Shown here piece after piece: positions 1 through 6,721 of a DNA stretch of 18,920 bases; position 1 is the stretch's first letter; each line of letters begins with the position of its first letter. Both the position numbers and the translations under genes were made by a program. A model generated the notes under the pieces. It was not told the DNA's origin, ran no database searches, and saw only the letters and a program-made list of their open reading frames with translations. The stretch lies in assembly GCA_964494015.1 (NCBI GenBank), contig CAZBQC010000018.1, positions 1 through 18,920 of the forward strand, written 5' to 3'. Origin of the DNA: CAZBQC01 sp964494015. Its GTDB lineage: Bacteria > Bacillota_I > Bacilli_A > RF39 > UBA660.

Positions 1-23
1 AAAAAGAACTTATTTCTAAGCTC
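1..23 (-). terminator. Rho-independent terminator after rplL
   Basis: On the minus strand, 18 bases past the rplL stop, a 7-bp stem (GAGCUUA with UAAGUUC, one G-U pair) closes on a GAAA tetraloop and runs straight into five U at the window edge. It is placed to end or attenuate transcription between rplL and the next gene, which in related genomes is rpoB, but that gene lies outside the window. Confidence 0.8.
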
Positions 24-40
24 TATTATTGAATTTATAA

Positions 41-412
41 TTATTTGACTTCTACTTCAGCGCCAGCTTCTTCTAGTTTAGCTTTAATATCAGCAGCTTC
101 ATCAGCAGGAATATTCTCTTTAACAACTCCACCAGCATCAGCTATATCTTTAGATTCTTTTAGTCCTAAACCAGTAATTTCTTTAATGGTCTTAATAACA
201 TTTACTTTAGCAACTCCTGCGTTAACTAATGTAACTGTAACCACTTTTGGTCCGGTTTCCTCTTCAACTTGTGCTACTGGTCCAGCTTGAACTGCAACAG
301 CACTTGGATCTACTCCAAATTCTTCCTTCATTGCATCTACTAATTCTTTAACTTCTAAAAGAGTCATTTCTTTTAAAGCACTTATAAATCCATCTCTTGT
401 TAATTTTGCCAT
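41..412 (-). CDS. rplL: 50S ribosomal protein L7/L12
   Basis: This 123-residue protein has the length and layout of bacterial L7/L12, the multicopy stalk protein of the 50S subunit that binds L10 and recruits translation GTPases. Residues 1-35 form the dimerising helical domain, about 36-55 the Ala/Val/Glu-rich hinge, and the rest the C-terminal domain with the hallmark ITGLGLKESKD. The ATG start has a good AAAGGA site about 8 bases upstream. It is the last gene of rplJ-rplL, 21 bases after rplJ, with a terminator close behind. Its level is probably set by the L10 leader upstream of rplJ. Confidence 0.98.
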   Translation of the reverse strand: MAKLTRDGFISALKEMTLLEVKELVDAMKEEFGVDPSAVAVQAGPVAQVEEETGPKVVTVTLVNAGVAKVNVIKTIKEITGLGLKESKDIADAGGVVKENIPADEAADIKAKLEEAGAEVEVK

Positions 413-433
413 TCTTAATCATTCCTTTCTTAA

Positions 434-928
434 TTAATTATTTTCTTTTTCTTTAGCATATAAATCTAGGGCGATTGCTAAATCTCTTACGATGCCAATC
501 ATACCACCAGCCAACATTGTAAGTAAACCTTCTCTTGATGGAATATTCGCTAAGATGGTTAACTTTTTATCGTCAGATACTTCTCCATCGACGACTCCTA
601 CTTTTAATATTAAGGCTTTGTGTTTTTTAGCAAACTCTGAAAGTACTTTAATTGGTGCGATTTGATCAGTACTATATGCTAGAGCACTAGGACCAAATAA
701 CGATGCATCAAGATCAATCTTTAAATCAGCGAAAGCTCTTGCCATTAAAGTATTCTTGTATACTTTGTAATCACTTTGATTATCTCTTAGTTTTCGTCTT
801 AAGTCTTTAATTTCATTATCTGTAAGACCACGATAATCAAATAATACAATTGTCGAAGCATTTTTTACTTTATCTTTGATCTCATCGATGACAACTTGCT
901 TCGCTTCAAGTATTTTTGTACTTGCCAC
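434..928 (-). CDS. rplJ: 50S ribosomal protein L10
   Basis: This 164-residue protein is the L10 stalk base, which anchors L7/L12 dimers on 23S rRNA. Family features are the N-terminal KxxVVDEIKDK stretch, the FDYRGLT motif near residues 30-36, the LRxxxSDYKVYKNTLMARA region, and the C-terminal helix that binds L7/L12. The start codon is GTG: AGAGGTG lies about 5 bases upstream and there is no better ATG. Its leader is a classic L10 leader, so autogenous repression by L10 or the L10-L12 complex is expected. It shares a transcript with rplL. Confidence 0.97.
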   Translation of the reverse strand: MASTKILEAKQVVIDEIKDKVKNASTIVLFDYRGLTDNEIKDLRRKLRDNQSDYKVYKNTLMARAFADLKIDLDASLFGPSALAYSTDQIAPIKVLSEFAKKHKALILKVGVVDGEVSDDKKLTILANIPSREGLLTMLAGGMIGIVRDLAIALDLYAKEKENN

Positions 929-951
929 TTTTTCACCTCTTTCATTTTATT

Positions 952-1048
952 AAAAGTGCCAATAAAATAAGCCCTTAAAACAAGGACTTACTCTGTATGT
1001 TTCTAGTCCTCGGTAGGATTTACGTTTATACCTACTGTCTTTGGCACT
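952..1048 (-). promoter_or_regulatory. Ribosomal protein L10 leader (cis-regulatory RNA)
   Basis: The minus-strand transcript between the promoter at 1063-1090 and rplJ folds into a long-range 8-bp stem, AGUGCCAA (1041-1048) with UUGGCACU (955-962). The interior holds GUAGGU and CCUACC arms and a second hairpin at 969-989. Sequence and position match the L10 leader family of Firmicutes, which binds the L10(L12)4 complex and represses rplJL. The identification is from memory of the family consensus; a covariance-model search would settle it. Confidence 0.88.
961..989 (-). terminator. Candidate attenuator inside the L10 leader
   Basis: On the minus strand an 8-bp hairpin, AAGUCCUU with AAGGGCUU and loop GUUUU (969-989), is followed by AUUUUAUU. 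It looks like a weak intrinsic terminator nested in the leader, so L10-dependent attenuation is possible. The U-run is interrupted, which lowers confidence. Confidence 0.5.
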
Positions 1049-1062
1049 AATAAATTACCATT

Positions 1063-1090
1063 ATTATAGCATGTTTTTTTTATTTGTCAA
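1063..1090 (-). promoter_or_regulatory. Promoter of rplJL, near-perfect sigma-A consensus
   Basis: On the minus strand: -35 TTGACA (1085-1090), 16-base spacer, -10 TATAAT (1063-1068), the -10 preceded by TGC (extended -10). The -35 lies within the last two codons and stop region of rplA. It is the best promoter in the window by consensus match and sits just upstream of the L10 leader. Confidence 0.9.
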
Positions 1091-1778
1091 ATGAATTTAT
1101 ACTTATTTTGATTCCAGGTCCCATCGTCGTACTAATAGTTAGATTCTTAACGAAATCTCCCTTAATAGAAGATGGTTTAGCTTTTAATATTACTGAAACA
1201 AAAGCTTCTAAATTATCTAGTAATTGCTTTTCAGTAAATGATGCTTTCCCGATAATACCATGAATATTACCAAAACTGTCGGTACGATATTCGACACGTC
1301 CAGCTTTAACATCACTGATGGCTTTGACGACATCCATTGTAACAGTACCAGTTTTAGGATTAGGCATCAGTCCTTTTGGTCCAAGAATTTTACCTAGCTT
1401 ACCTAAAAGTGGCATCGTATCAGGTGTTGCAATCATAACGTCGAATTCAAACCAGTTTTCTTTTTCAATTTTCTCTAGAAGATCGACATCTCCAACATAG
1501 TCAGCACCAGCTCCAACAGCTTTTTTAGCATTGTCACCTTTAGCAATTACTAAAACTCTCTTAGTTTTACCAGTACCACTTGGCAGTACGACTGCCCCTC
1601 TTAATAATTGATCGGCTTTTTTAGTATCGACATTAAGATTCATAGCCACTTCAACCGTCGCATCAAATTTACTAGTAGCAGTTTCTTTTATTAATTTTAC
1701 TGCTTCTTCTTTAGTGTATAATTTACCCTTTTCTAGTTTAGAACTAGCTTCAGTATATTTCTTTCCTCTTTTTTTCAT
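1080..1778 (-). CDS. rplA: 50S ribosomal protein L1
   Basis: This 232-residue protein is L1, which binds the mobile L1 stalk of 23S rRNA and is a classic translational repressor of its own operon. The family signature KILGPKGLMPNPKTGTV spans residues 130-146. Length and end-to-end pattern are normal. The ATG start has an ideal TAAGGAGG site 6 bases upstream. The 70-base gap to rplK holds a structure resembling the L1 binding site, whose 3' strand touches the Shine-Dalgarno sequence, so L1 may control this gene directly as well as through rplK. The end of the gene also encodes the -35 box for rplJL. Confidence 0.98.
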   Translation of the reverse strand: MKKRGKKYTEASSKLEKGKLYTKEEAVKLIKETATSKFDATVEVAMNLNVDTKKADQLLRGAVVLPSGTGKTKRVLVIAKGDNAKKAVGAGADYVGDVDLLEKIEKENWFEFDVMIATPDTMPLLGKLGKILGPKGLMPNPKTGTVTMDVVKAISDVKAGRVEYRTDSFGNIHGIIGKASFTEKQLLDNLEAFVSVILKAKPSSIKGDFVKNLTISTTMGPGIKISINSFDK

Positions 1779-1788
1779 AATTCCTCCT

Positions 1789-1819
1789 TATGTGGTCTAG
1801 CGGATTTTCCTCCCACATA
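1789..1819 (-). promoter_or_regulatory. L1-binding-like RNA element in front of rplA
   Basis: On the minus strand a 7-bp stem, UAUGUGG (1813-1819) with CCACAUA (1789-1795), encloses an asymmetric interior starting GAGGAAAAUCCGC and ending UAGA. The GUGGGAGG...ACCAC core is the pattern of the L1 site in 23S rRNA and of known L1-responsive leaders. The last bases of the 3' strand overlap the start of the rplA Shine-Dalgarno sequence. A small hairpin (AUAGGU/ACCUAU) sits just upstream. L1 binding is inferred from resemblance only. Confidence 0.68.
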
Positions 1820-1848
1820 GGTAATAAACCTATATGATTATTTTTATT

Positions 1849-2271
1849 TTATTTAACTTCAATTCCCATGTTTAAAGCTGTACCTTCAATAATTTTAATA
1901 GCTGCTTCAATATCGTAGGCATTTAAGTCAGGTAATTTAATTTCTGCAATTTCTCTCACTTGATCTTTAGTTAGTGAGCCAACAATTTCGCTTGCTCCTT
2001 TAACTGATCCTTTTCCTACTTTAGCATATTTTCTAATTAAGAATGCTGTCGGTGGAGTCTTAATTACAAAATCGAAACTTCTATCATCATAAATAGATAT
2101 TTCAACTGGTAAGACATCTCCCATCCTATCTCTTGTCGCCTCATTGTACTTAGTACAGAATTCTTGTAAATTGATTCCTAAAGGTCCTAAAATCGTTCCA
2201 ACTGGTGGAACTGGGGTTGCCTTGCCAGCATCAATTTGCAATTTTACTTTTTTGGTTATTTCTTTTGCCAC
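1849..2271 (-). CDS. rplK: 50S ribosomal protein L11
   Basis: This is L11, which binds the GTPase-associated region of 23S rRNA together with L10. The N-terminal domain carries the proline-rich turn (PVPPVG) and GTILGPLGINLQEFC; the C-terminal RNA-binding domain holds KTPPTAFLIRKYAKV and the GSAKG-like KGSVKG. An in-frame GTG at 2278-2280 would add three residues, but it overlaps the AGGAGG site; the GTG at 2269-2271 lies 8 bases after that site and gives 140 residues, close to the usual 141. It is first in the rplK-rplA unit and has its own promoter and an L1-like leader. Confidence 0.97.
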   Translation of the reverse strand: MAKEITKKVKLQIDAGKATPVPPVGTILGPLGINLQEFCTKYNEATRDRMGDVLPVEISIYDDRSFDFVIKTPPTAFLIRKYAKVGKGSVKGASEIVGSLTKDQVREIAEIKLPDLNAYDIEAAIKIIEGTALNMGIEVK

Positions 2272-2303
2272 GAAAAACACCTCCTAAATTTTATTTTTGT
2301 TTT

Positions 2304-2346
2304 CGCGAGTGGTTCAAATAGCTTTTTAATCCGCGCCTCCCACTTG
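2304..2346 (-). promoter_or_regulatory. L1-binding-like RNA leader in front of rplK
   Basis: On the minus strand, stem AGUGG (2340-2344) with CCACU (2308-2312) encloses GAGGCGCGG... and ...UUUGAA. The core reads GUGGGAGGC ... UUGAACCAC. I recall the bacterial 23S rRNA L1-stalk sequence as GUGGGAGGC ... UUGAAAUACCAC, so this looks like mimicry of the rRNA site. It sits between the promoter at 2377-2405 and rplK, where autogenous L1 repression operates in other bacteria. Preceding AUAUAGGUUUA is shared with the second copy before rplA. Confidence 0.72.
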
Positions 2347-2376
2347 TAAACCTATATAATTAAATATAGCTACTAA

Positions 2377-2405
2377 ATAATATCATCATTTTAAAACAAA
2401 ATCAA
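2377..2405 (-). promoter_or_regulatory. Promoter of rplK-rplA
   Basis: On the minus strand: -35 TTGATT (2400-2405), 17-base spacer, -10 TATTAT (2377-2382). It lies between the nusG stop and the L1-like leader, giving rplKA a transcript separate from secE-nusG. I see no terminator after nusG, so read-through is also likely. Confidence 0.75.
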
Positions 2406-2428
2406 CACTTATTATTATATTATGCTAA

Positions 2429-2965
2429 TTATGCCTTGTTAATCTGTGATATTTCTACTTCAACTGATGTTTCTTGTCCGAATAAGTCAATTAAAACTGT
2501 CAGTTTGTTATTTTCAATATCGATAGTCTCGATTTTTCCATACATACCAGTAAATGGTCCGGCAATAATTTGAATACTATCGCCAATCTTAAGTTCATTC
2601 ATGACGTCAATTCGACTAATTCCCATATTATTTAGAATTACATCGACTTCATAAGGTTGTAATGGTGTCGGTTTGGCACCTTTACCACTAGAACCGATAA
2701 ATCCGGTAACTCCTGGTGTGTTTCGGACGACAAACCAAGCATCATCACTCATAATCATTTCCACCAAAATATAACCGGGAAACATTTTTTTGATTTTCTC
2801 TACTTCTTTGCCATCTTTATTTTCAATTACTTTTTGTTCGGGCACTATAACTCGAAAAATATAGTCTTCCTTCTCCATCGAACTAGCACGCATTTCAAGT
2901 TTTTCTTTTACTTTGTTCTCATGACCAGAATAAGTTTGGACGACATACCACTTTTTTTCTTCCAT
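2429..2965 (-). CDS. nusG: Transcription termination/antitermination factor NusG
   Basis: This 178-residue protein binds RNA polymerase, affects pausing and links transcription to translation. The NGN domain occupies about residues 5-110, with KKWYVVQTYSGHE at the start and FPGYILVEM and TPGVTGFIG further on. The KOW domain follows at about 125-160 (GDSIQIIAGPFTGMYGKI). The ATG start is only 2 bases after the secE TAG stop, and the weak GGTG Shine-Dalgarno lies inside the last secE codons, so translation is probably coupled to secE. secE-nusG-rplK order is standard for Firmicutes. Confidence 0.98.
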   Translation of the reverse strand: MEEKKWYVVQTYSGHENKVKEKLEMRASSMEKEDYIFRVIVPEQKVIENKDGKEVEKIKKMFPGYILVEMIMSDDAWFVVRNTPGVTGFIGSSGKGAKPTPLQPYEVDVILNNMGISRIDVMNELKIGDSIQIIAGPFTGMYGKIETIDIENNKLTVLIDLFGQETSVEVEISQINKA

Positions 2966-2967
2966 AA

Positions 2968-3144
2968 CTACACCAATGATTTAACAAAAACAAATAGTAG
3001 TTCTAAAAAGTAGAAAAAAATGCTAAAAAAGATAATAAAAACAATTGTCGATATGGAATACTTAACCATATCTTTTTTCGTCGGCCATTTTACCTTAGAC
3101 ATTTCCTTCATGACATTTTTGAAGAACCCTATAATTTTTTTCAT
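2968..3144 (-). CDS. secE: Preprotein translocase subunit SecE
   Basis: SecE clamps the SecY channel of the Sec translocon in the membrane. The 58-residue protein has the conserved amphipathic stretch with KVKWPTKK near residues 17-24, then one long C-terminal membrane helix (about 32-55). The ATG at 3142-3144 was chosen over in-frame ATGs up to 18 bases upstream because AAGGA and GGAG precede it and the earlier ATGs have no usable site. It is cotranscribed with nusG from the promoter at 3198-3226. The rpmG (L33) gene often found just upstream is absent here. Confidence 0.95.
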   Translation of the reverse strand: MKKIIGFFKNVMKEMSKVKWPTKKDMVKYSISTIVFIIFFSIFFYFLELLFVFVKSLV

Positions 3145-3197
3145 AATCTCCATTTCCTTCATTCAAATAAAAAACACTTTTAATTCGTGTCGTCTAT

Positions 3198-3226
3198 AAA
3201 GTATCACAAATTTAAACTATAGTCAA
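3198..3226 (-). promoter_or_regulatory. Promoter of secE-nusG
   Basis: On the minus strand: -35 TTGACT (3221-3226), 17-base spacer, -10 TACTTT (3198-3203) preceded by TGA (extended -10). The leader to secE is about 50 bases. The -10 match is modest, but the -35, spacing and TG dinucleotide support the call. Confidence 0.65.
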
Positions 3227-3246
3227 TAGTTAGTTATGATATTTTT

Positions 3247-3286
3247 AATAAAAGAGAATTAAATGATTATTTTAATTAATTAACTC
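3247..3286 (-). terminator. Weak terminator candidate before secE
   Basis: On the minus strand, GAG-(UU)-AAUUAA can pair with UUAAUUCUC across an AU-rich loop and is followed by UUUUAUU. Most pairs are A-U and there is a bulge, so this is a weak candidate for ending the upstream transcript of the tail-anchored protein gene. Confidence 0.3.
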
Positions 3287-3330
3287 ACAAAAAAACTGAC
3301 TAGATCTCTATTAATCGAATTTTCAAATTA

Positions 3331-3993
3331 TTATTTTCTAATAAAAACTAAATAACCGACAACTGATAATAAAAATACTAGAATAACGAATGCCAATAAA
3401 ATTAAAGCATTAGCATGCCCCATCTCATCATCTGATTCAGCATAAAGTTTAGCATGGGAAGTTGTCAATACTTTAGCAAGCCCTTCTCCTTTTCCTTTAT
3501 CATTACCACCATTTTTCATGTCAATGAAATCATCTTGATAAAGATCTGGTTTTTCATAAGCTATAACATGTTGATAATAATCTTTTCGGCTTGGAGGCAA
3601 TAAATATTCATAATTAGCAAAATTGTCACGAAGAACATCACGATTAAGCAAACGATCGACAACCCCAAGATAGAGCCCAACATCCAAAACTGCTAACATA
3701 TAGATATTTTCCTGACGATATTTATCAAAAAAATCTTTAAAATCAATATTATTGGCTGGAAATTGACGTTTTCTTTCATGAAATTCTTGAGAGACTTGTT
3801 TCACATTAAGAAAAGTAGCAATTAATTGCTCTTCATCTTCAACCTCAATACTAGCAGGGTCAAAACTAACAACAAAAGAACCTTCTTGATGAAGATCTTT
3901 CAAACGATGATCCAAAGTATCCAATACTTCAGTTAACTTCTCTGAATCATCATTACTATGATAATTACTTCGATACCATTCTTTCAGTGTCAT
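3331..3993 (-). CDS. Uncharacterised tail-anchored membrane protein
   Basis: I do not recognise this 220-residue protein. It has no signal peptide. Residues 1-160 are a charged, mixed helical soluble domain. Residues 161-172 form a Gly/Lys-rich linker (NGGNDKGKGEG) and 186-191 an acidic patch. A single hydrophobic segment at about 195-217 is followed only by IRK, so the protein should be C-terminally anchored with its bulk in the cytoplasm. The ATG has GGTGA about 6 bases upstream. It has its own extended -10 promoter 22 bases before the start, sits 44 bases after the sigma factor gene and occupies the place of rpmG in relatives. Function is unknown. Confidence 0.85.
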   Translation of the reverse strand: MTLKEWYRSNYHSNDDSEKLTEVLDTLDHRLKDLHQEGSFVVSFDPASIEVEDEEQLIATFLNVKQVSQEFHERKRQFPANNIDFKDFFDKYRQENIYMLAVLDVGLYLGVVDRLLNRDVLRDNFANYEYLLPPSRKDYYQHVIAYEKPDLYQDDFIDMKNGGNDKGKGEGLAKVLTTSHAKLYAESDDEMGHANALILLAFVILVFLLSVVGYLVFIRK

Positions 3994-4014
3994 ACGAAAT
4001 CACCCTATAATAGC

Positions 4015-4023
4015 ATTATAACA
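4015..4023 (-). promoter_or_regulatory. Extended -10 promoter of the tail-anchored protein gene
   Basis: TGTTATAAT on the minus strand, with no convincing -35 box, sits between the sigma factor stop and the downstream ATG. The predicted leader is about 15 bases. Confidence 0.6.
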
Positions 4024-4037
4024 CAATTTCTTTATTT

Positions 4038-4649
4038 TTACACCATCTGATATACTTTTTTTATTCGCTGTCGTATCGCTCTTAAAATATTATCGACAGC
4101 CTTTTTACTAAGGTCTAGTAAATTAGCAATCTCCTCATATTTAAAACCATTGACTCTAAGCTCTAAAACACAGGCCCAATTCAAATTTAAAGAATGTTTA
4201 AATTTCAAAAACTTCAAATACTCTTCCTGACTCAAAACCGAATCATCCAAGTTAACACTTTGGTCAGCAATATAGTCTTTAATAGGAAGTTCATCAATCT
4301 GATGATAATCTAAAGATAGTGAATTATTAAGAATTGCTTGTTTCTTGCGATTACTTGATAGAATACATTTGATAACTTGAGCTTTTATACACCTTAAAGC
4401 ATAAGTAAAAAATAAGACATCAAGATAAGTGTTATAATTTCTAATGGCATACATTAATCCAATCATTCCTGATTGATATAAATCATCATATTCTAAAGAA
4501 TAATTGATATTATATCTTGTAAACTGCTTAATAATTTTATAAATTAATCCTTGGTATTTTTCATAGATGATATTAGTTATTTCTTCTTTATTACTACTAT
4601 CTTGAATCAAATAAAACAATTCATAATCATTTAGATTAATGTATTTCAT
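4038..4649 (-). CDS. sigH: Sigma-70 family factor, SigH-like
   Basis: The 203-residue protein has sigma region 2 at about residues 28-105, with EYDDLYQSGMIGLMYAIRNYN as core-binding helix and FTYALRCIKAQVIK after it. Region 4 follows at about 150-198, with a helix-turn-helix YEEIANLLDLSKKAVDNILR. Region 3 is absent. The helix-turn-helix resembles SigH (KSIDNALQRVKRKL pattern) and the locus is that of sigH in Bacillus, between rlmB and secE, so orthology is likely. In Bacillus SigH drives transition-phase and competence genes; the target set here is unknown. The start follows rlmB by 5 bases with a short-spaced AGGG site. The yacP gene usually found in between is missing. Confidence 0.85.
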   Translation of the reverse strand: MKYINLNDYELFYLIQDSSNKEEITNIIYEKYQGLIYKIIKQFTRYNINYSLEYDDLYQSGMIGLMYAIRNYNTYLDVLFFTYALRCIKAQVIKCILSSNRKKQAILNNSLSLDYHQIDELPIKDYIADQSVNLDDSVLSQEEYLKFLKFKHSLNLNWACVLELRVNGFKYEEIANLLDLSKKAVDNILRAIRQRIKKVYQMV

Positions 4650-4654
4650 ATTCC

Positions 4655-5356
4655 CTACTTTCTGTTTCTAATTACCTCGTAGATCATAATTCCACTGGCT
4701 ACTGAAGCATTTAAACTATTGATTTTACCATACATAGGGATCTGAGCAATAAAATCACAGGATTCTTTTACTAACCTCGACATTCCAAAACCTTCACTAC
4801 CAATTATTAAAACCGTTTTTAAAGGATAGGTTATTTCTCGATAATCGACACTGTCGACGATATCAGTTCCCACAATCCAATAGCCATGATCTTTAAGATA
4901 TTTAATCGTATTGTTGAGATTCGTAACTAAAGCAATCTTAACATTCTGAATGGCTCCAGAACTTGTCTTCATCACAGTTGAATTAACCAGTGCTGAACGA
5001 TCTTTCGGAATAATAATTCCATCGACTCCGGCCGCTTCCGCTGTTCTAATAATCGCACCCAAATTATGTGGATCTTCTATATGGTCAAGAATCAAGATCA
5101 AAGATTCTTCTTTTTCATTAATTAATTTTTCCAAGACAGTATACTCAAAATCTCCTATAAAAAGTATTATACCCTGATGAACTTTTTCTGCAAGTCGATC
5201 AAGTACCTGTTTTTCATTATATTCAACTGGTATTTTTCTATTTTCCAGTAACGAAATAATCATTTCATCCTTAAAACTATTCTCTAAAATTGCCTTTTCA
5301 ATCTTTTTATCACTTTTTAAAATTTCTTTAGCAACATTTCTACCATAGACAATCAT
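4655..5356 (-). CDS. rlmB: 23S rRNA (guanosine-2'-O-) methyltransferase, TrmH/SpoU family
   Basis: This SPOUT-class enzyme transfers a methyl group from SAM to the ribose of a 23S rRNA guanosine (G2251 in E. coli numbering for the family). An N-terminal substrate-binding domain covers residues 1-70 (MIVYGRNVAKEIL). The catalytic domain carries motif 1 (DPHNLGAIIRTAEAAG, 95-110), motif 2 (IIGSEGFGMS, 184-193) and motif 3 (NSLNASVASGI, 213-223), which form the trefoil knot. Length 233 is normal. AAAGGAGGA precedes the ATG. It lies between mrnC (23 bases) and sigH (5 bases), as in Bacillus. Confidence 0.95.
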   Translation of the reverse strand: MIVYGRNVAKEILKSDKKIEKAILENSFKDEMIISLLENRKIPVEYNEKQVLDRLAEKVHQGIILFIGDFEYTVLEKLINEKEESLILILDHIEDPHNLGAIIRTAEAAGVDGIIIPKDRSALVNSTVMKTSSGAIQNVKIALVTNLNNTIKYLKDHGYWIVGTDIVDSVDYREITYPLKTVLIIGSEGFGMSRLVKESCDFIAQIPMYGKINSLNASVASGIMIYEVIRNRK

Positions 5357-5379
5357 GTACTTCCTCCTTTAAAAAATAG

Positions 5380-5751
5380 TTAATAAATGATCTTATCAAC
5401 TATTTCTTTTATTCTTGAATTATTATTCTTTAACCTTAAATATCCTAAAACTGCTTCTAAAGACGTCGCATGCTTATAAGTGATGATATCACAGTTCTTA
5501 GGATGATAACTACTCTTGTAATTTCTAGCTCTTTTGATAATTTGCAATTCTTCGTCGCTAAAAAAGTTTTCATCCATCAATTTTTTAAGAAACTGAGCTT
5601 GTCTTTTCGCACTGACATAATTAATCGAAGTTTTCTGTAAATCATTAACATTAGCTAAACCACTGTTTATCAGATACTCTCGAATATAATTCTCATAAAT
5701 CGTGTCTCCTAAATAAGCTAGCACTAAAACATTAATTTCATTAGGATTCAT
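5380..5751 (-). CDS. mrnC: Mini-ribonuclease III
   Basis: This 123-residue protein is Mini-III, an RNase III catalytic domain without the double-stranded RNA-binding domain, which matures 23S rRNA ends in Bacillus. Visible features are LAYLGDTIYENYIREYL (residues 11-27, with the catalytic Asp at 16) and the second acidic motif EAVLGYL near the C-terminus. The start codon overlaps the upstream protease gene by four bases (ATGA), so translation is coupled. The mrnC-rlmB pairing is conserved in Firmicutes and both proteins act on 23S rRNA. Confidence 0.95.
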   Translation of the reverse strand: MNPNEINVLVLAYLGDTIYENYIREYLINSGLANVNDLQKTSINYVSAKRQAQFLKKLMDENFFSDEELQIIKRARNYKSSYHPKNCDIITYKHATSLEAVLGYLRLKNNNSRIKEIVDKIIY

Positions 5752-6440
5752 CGATCATCTCTTCCTGATGCTAATAATATCAATCTTAATAATTGGAGGA
5801 AAGAAGCCGCTACACCAGCAACATAAGTCATAGCTGCCGCACTAAGCATACTCTTACTGCCCTCCATTTCATTAGTTGCCAGTAATTGGTTTTTTTTAAG
5901 TTCCCTAATCGCGCGATTTGAAGCATTAAATTCGACCGGTAAAGTCACTAACTGAAACAACAGGATAAAAAATAATAAGGCAATCCCAGTCCAAATTAAA
6001 TTGATAAGACTAAATAAAAACCCAATTAATATAGCAATATATCCAAATCGAGAAGCAAAATTAACTAAAGGAAAAATAAACAAACGAAATTTTAAGAATT
6101 TGTATCCCTCTTTATCCTGTAAAGCGTGCCCCACTTCGTGAGCTGCCACTGATAAAGAAGCAATACTTTTTCCTCGGTAAATATCTTTTGATAATTTAAC
6201 GACTCTTTTTGTTGGATCATAATGATCTGACAACATACCACTAGTTTCTGTAATATAAATACTCTTTAAACCATTACTATCCAATATGGTTCGAGCAACA
6301 TCAAAACCAGTTAACTTTTTCTTATTTTCAATCTTTTGATACTTATTATAAGAAACATTAACATAAATTTGAGCCCCAACAGTGATCACCACTGATATTA
6401 ACATTAATATCCAACTAGTAAAATCCAAACCTAAATACAT
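5748..6440 (-). CDS. yugP: Zinc-dependent membrane metallopeptidase, YugP family
   Basis: The 230-residue protein has an N-terminal membrane helix (about 7-27), a cytoplasmic domain with the zinc motif HEVGH at 101-105, then hydrophobic segments at about 118-140, 143-165 and 200-225. Glu170 in LPVEFNASNRA, a conserved block of the YugP family, is the likely third zinc ligand. The substrate is unknown. AAGGAGATAAG precedes the ATG. It opens the yugP-mrnC-rlmB-sigH cluster from the promoter at 6514-6522, overlaps mrnC by 4 bases, and ends in TGA, which argues for the standard code. It is not part of this cluster in Bacillus, so it is an insertion here. Confidence 0.92.
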   Translation of the reverse strand: MYLGLDFTSWILMLISVVITVGAQIYVNVSYNKYQKIENKKKLTGFDVARTILDSNGLKSIYITETSGMLSDHYDPTKRVVKLSKDIYRGKSIASLSVAAHEVGHALQDKEGYKFLKFRLFIFPLVNFASRFGYIAILIGFLFSLINLIWTGIALLFFILLFQLVTLPVEFNASNRAIRELKKNQLLATNEMEGSKSMLSAAAMTYVAGVAASFLQLLRLILLASGRDDR

Positions 6441-6513
6441 TACTTATCTCCTTTTGCTATTTCAAAAATAGTTTCATTTCTCGCTTCAATTTGTTTGTCT
6501 TCTTTACGAGATA

Positions 6514-6522
6514 ATTATATCA
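6514..6522 (-). promoter_or_regulatory. Extended -10 promoter of the yugP-mrnC-rlmB-sigH cluster
   Basis: TGATATAAT on the minus strand lies 74 bases upstream of the yugP ATG. No good -35 box is visible. The stop codon of the small reading frame at 6515 overlaps this -10. Confidence 0.6.
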
Positions 6523-6721
6523 CACTATTAGACATTTTAGAACTGCCAATCTTTACATTTAACAGCAAAGAATCCAAAACATTTATATAAACAATAAAAT
6601 GTTCCATTAATTCACAAAAATTAACAAAAGCATTAAAATTTAATAAATATTTCAAAGAAAAAGCATATTCTAATGATTTGCTTTGGTTTTTCATTAAATT
6701 TTTATGCTTTTTGTTTGACAT
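6515..6721 (-). CDS. Possible small protein gene after clpC (doubtful)
   Basis: A 68-codon frame opens at ATG 6719-6721, overlapping the last codons of clpC in another frame, and runs to the yugP promoter. The predicted protein is basic at its start (MSNKKHKNLMKNQSKS) and then Leu/Phe/Asn-rich with two cysteines or so and no clear membrane helix. It has no Shine-Dalgarno site, so expression would rely on coupling to clpC. A frame of this length is somewhat unlikely by chance in such AT-rich DNA, but nothing else supports it. I do not recognise it; it could equally be non-coding. Confidence 0.25.
   Translation of the reverse strand: MSNKKHKNLMKNQSKSLEYAFSLKYLLNFNAFVNFCELMEHFIVYINVLDSLLLNVKIGSSKMSNSVI

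Noticed and set aside
2269..2280. Longer rplK with an N-terminal extension starting at GTG 2278.
   Set aside because: That start overlaps the AGGAGG site and adds residues absent from L11; the GTG at 2269 is correctly spaced.
6444..6514. The yugP Shine-Dalgarno region (GAGATAA) is complementary over 7 bases to TTATCTC at 6508-6514, suggesting an RNA switch.
   Set aside because: TTATCTC begins with the last base of the -10 box, so it lies largely upstream of the predicted transcription start and would not be in the RNA.
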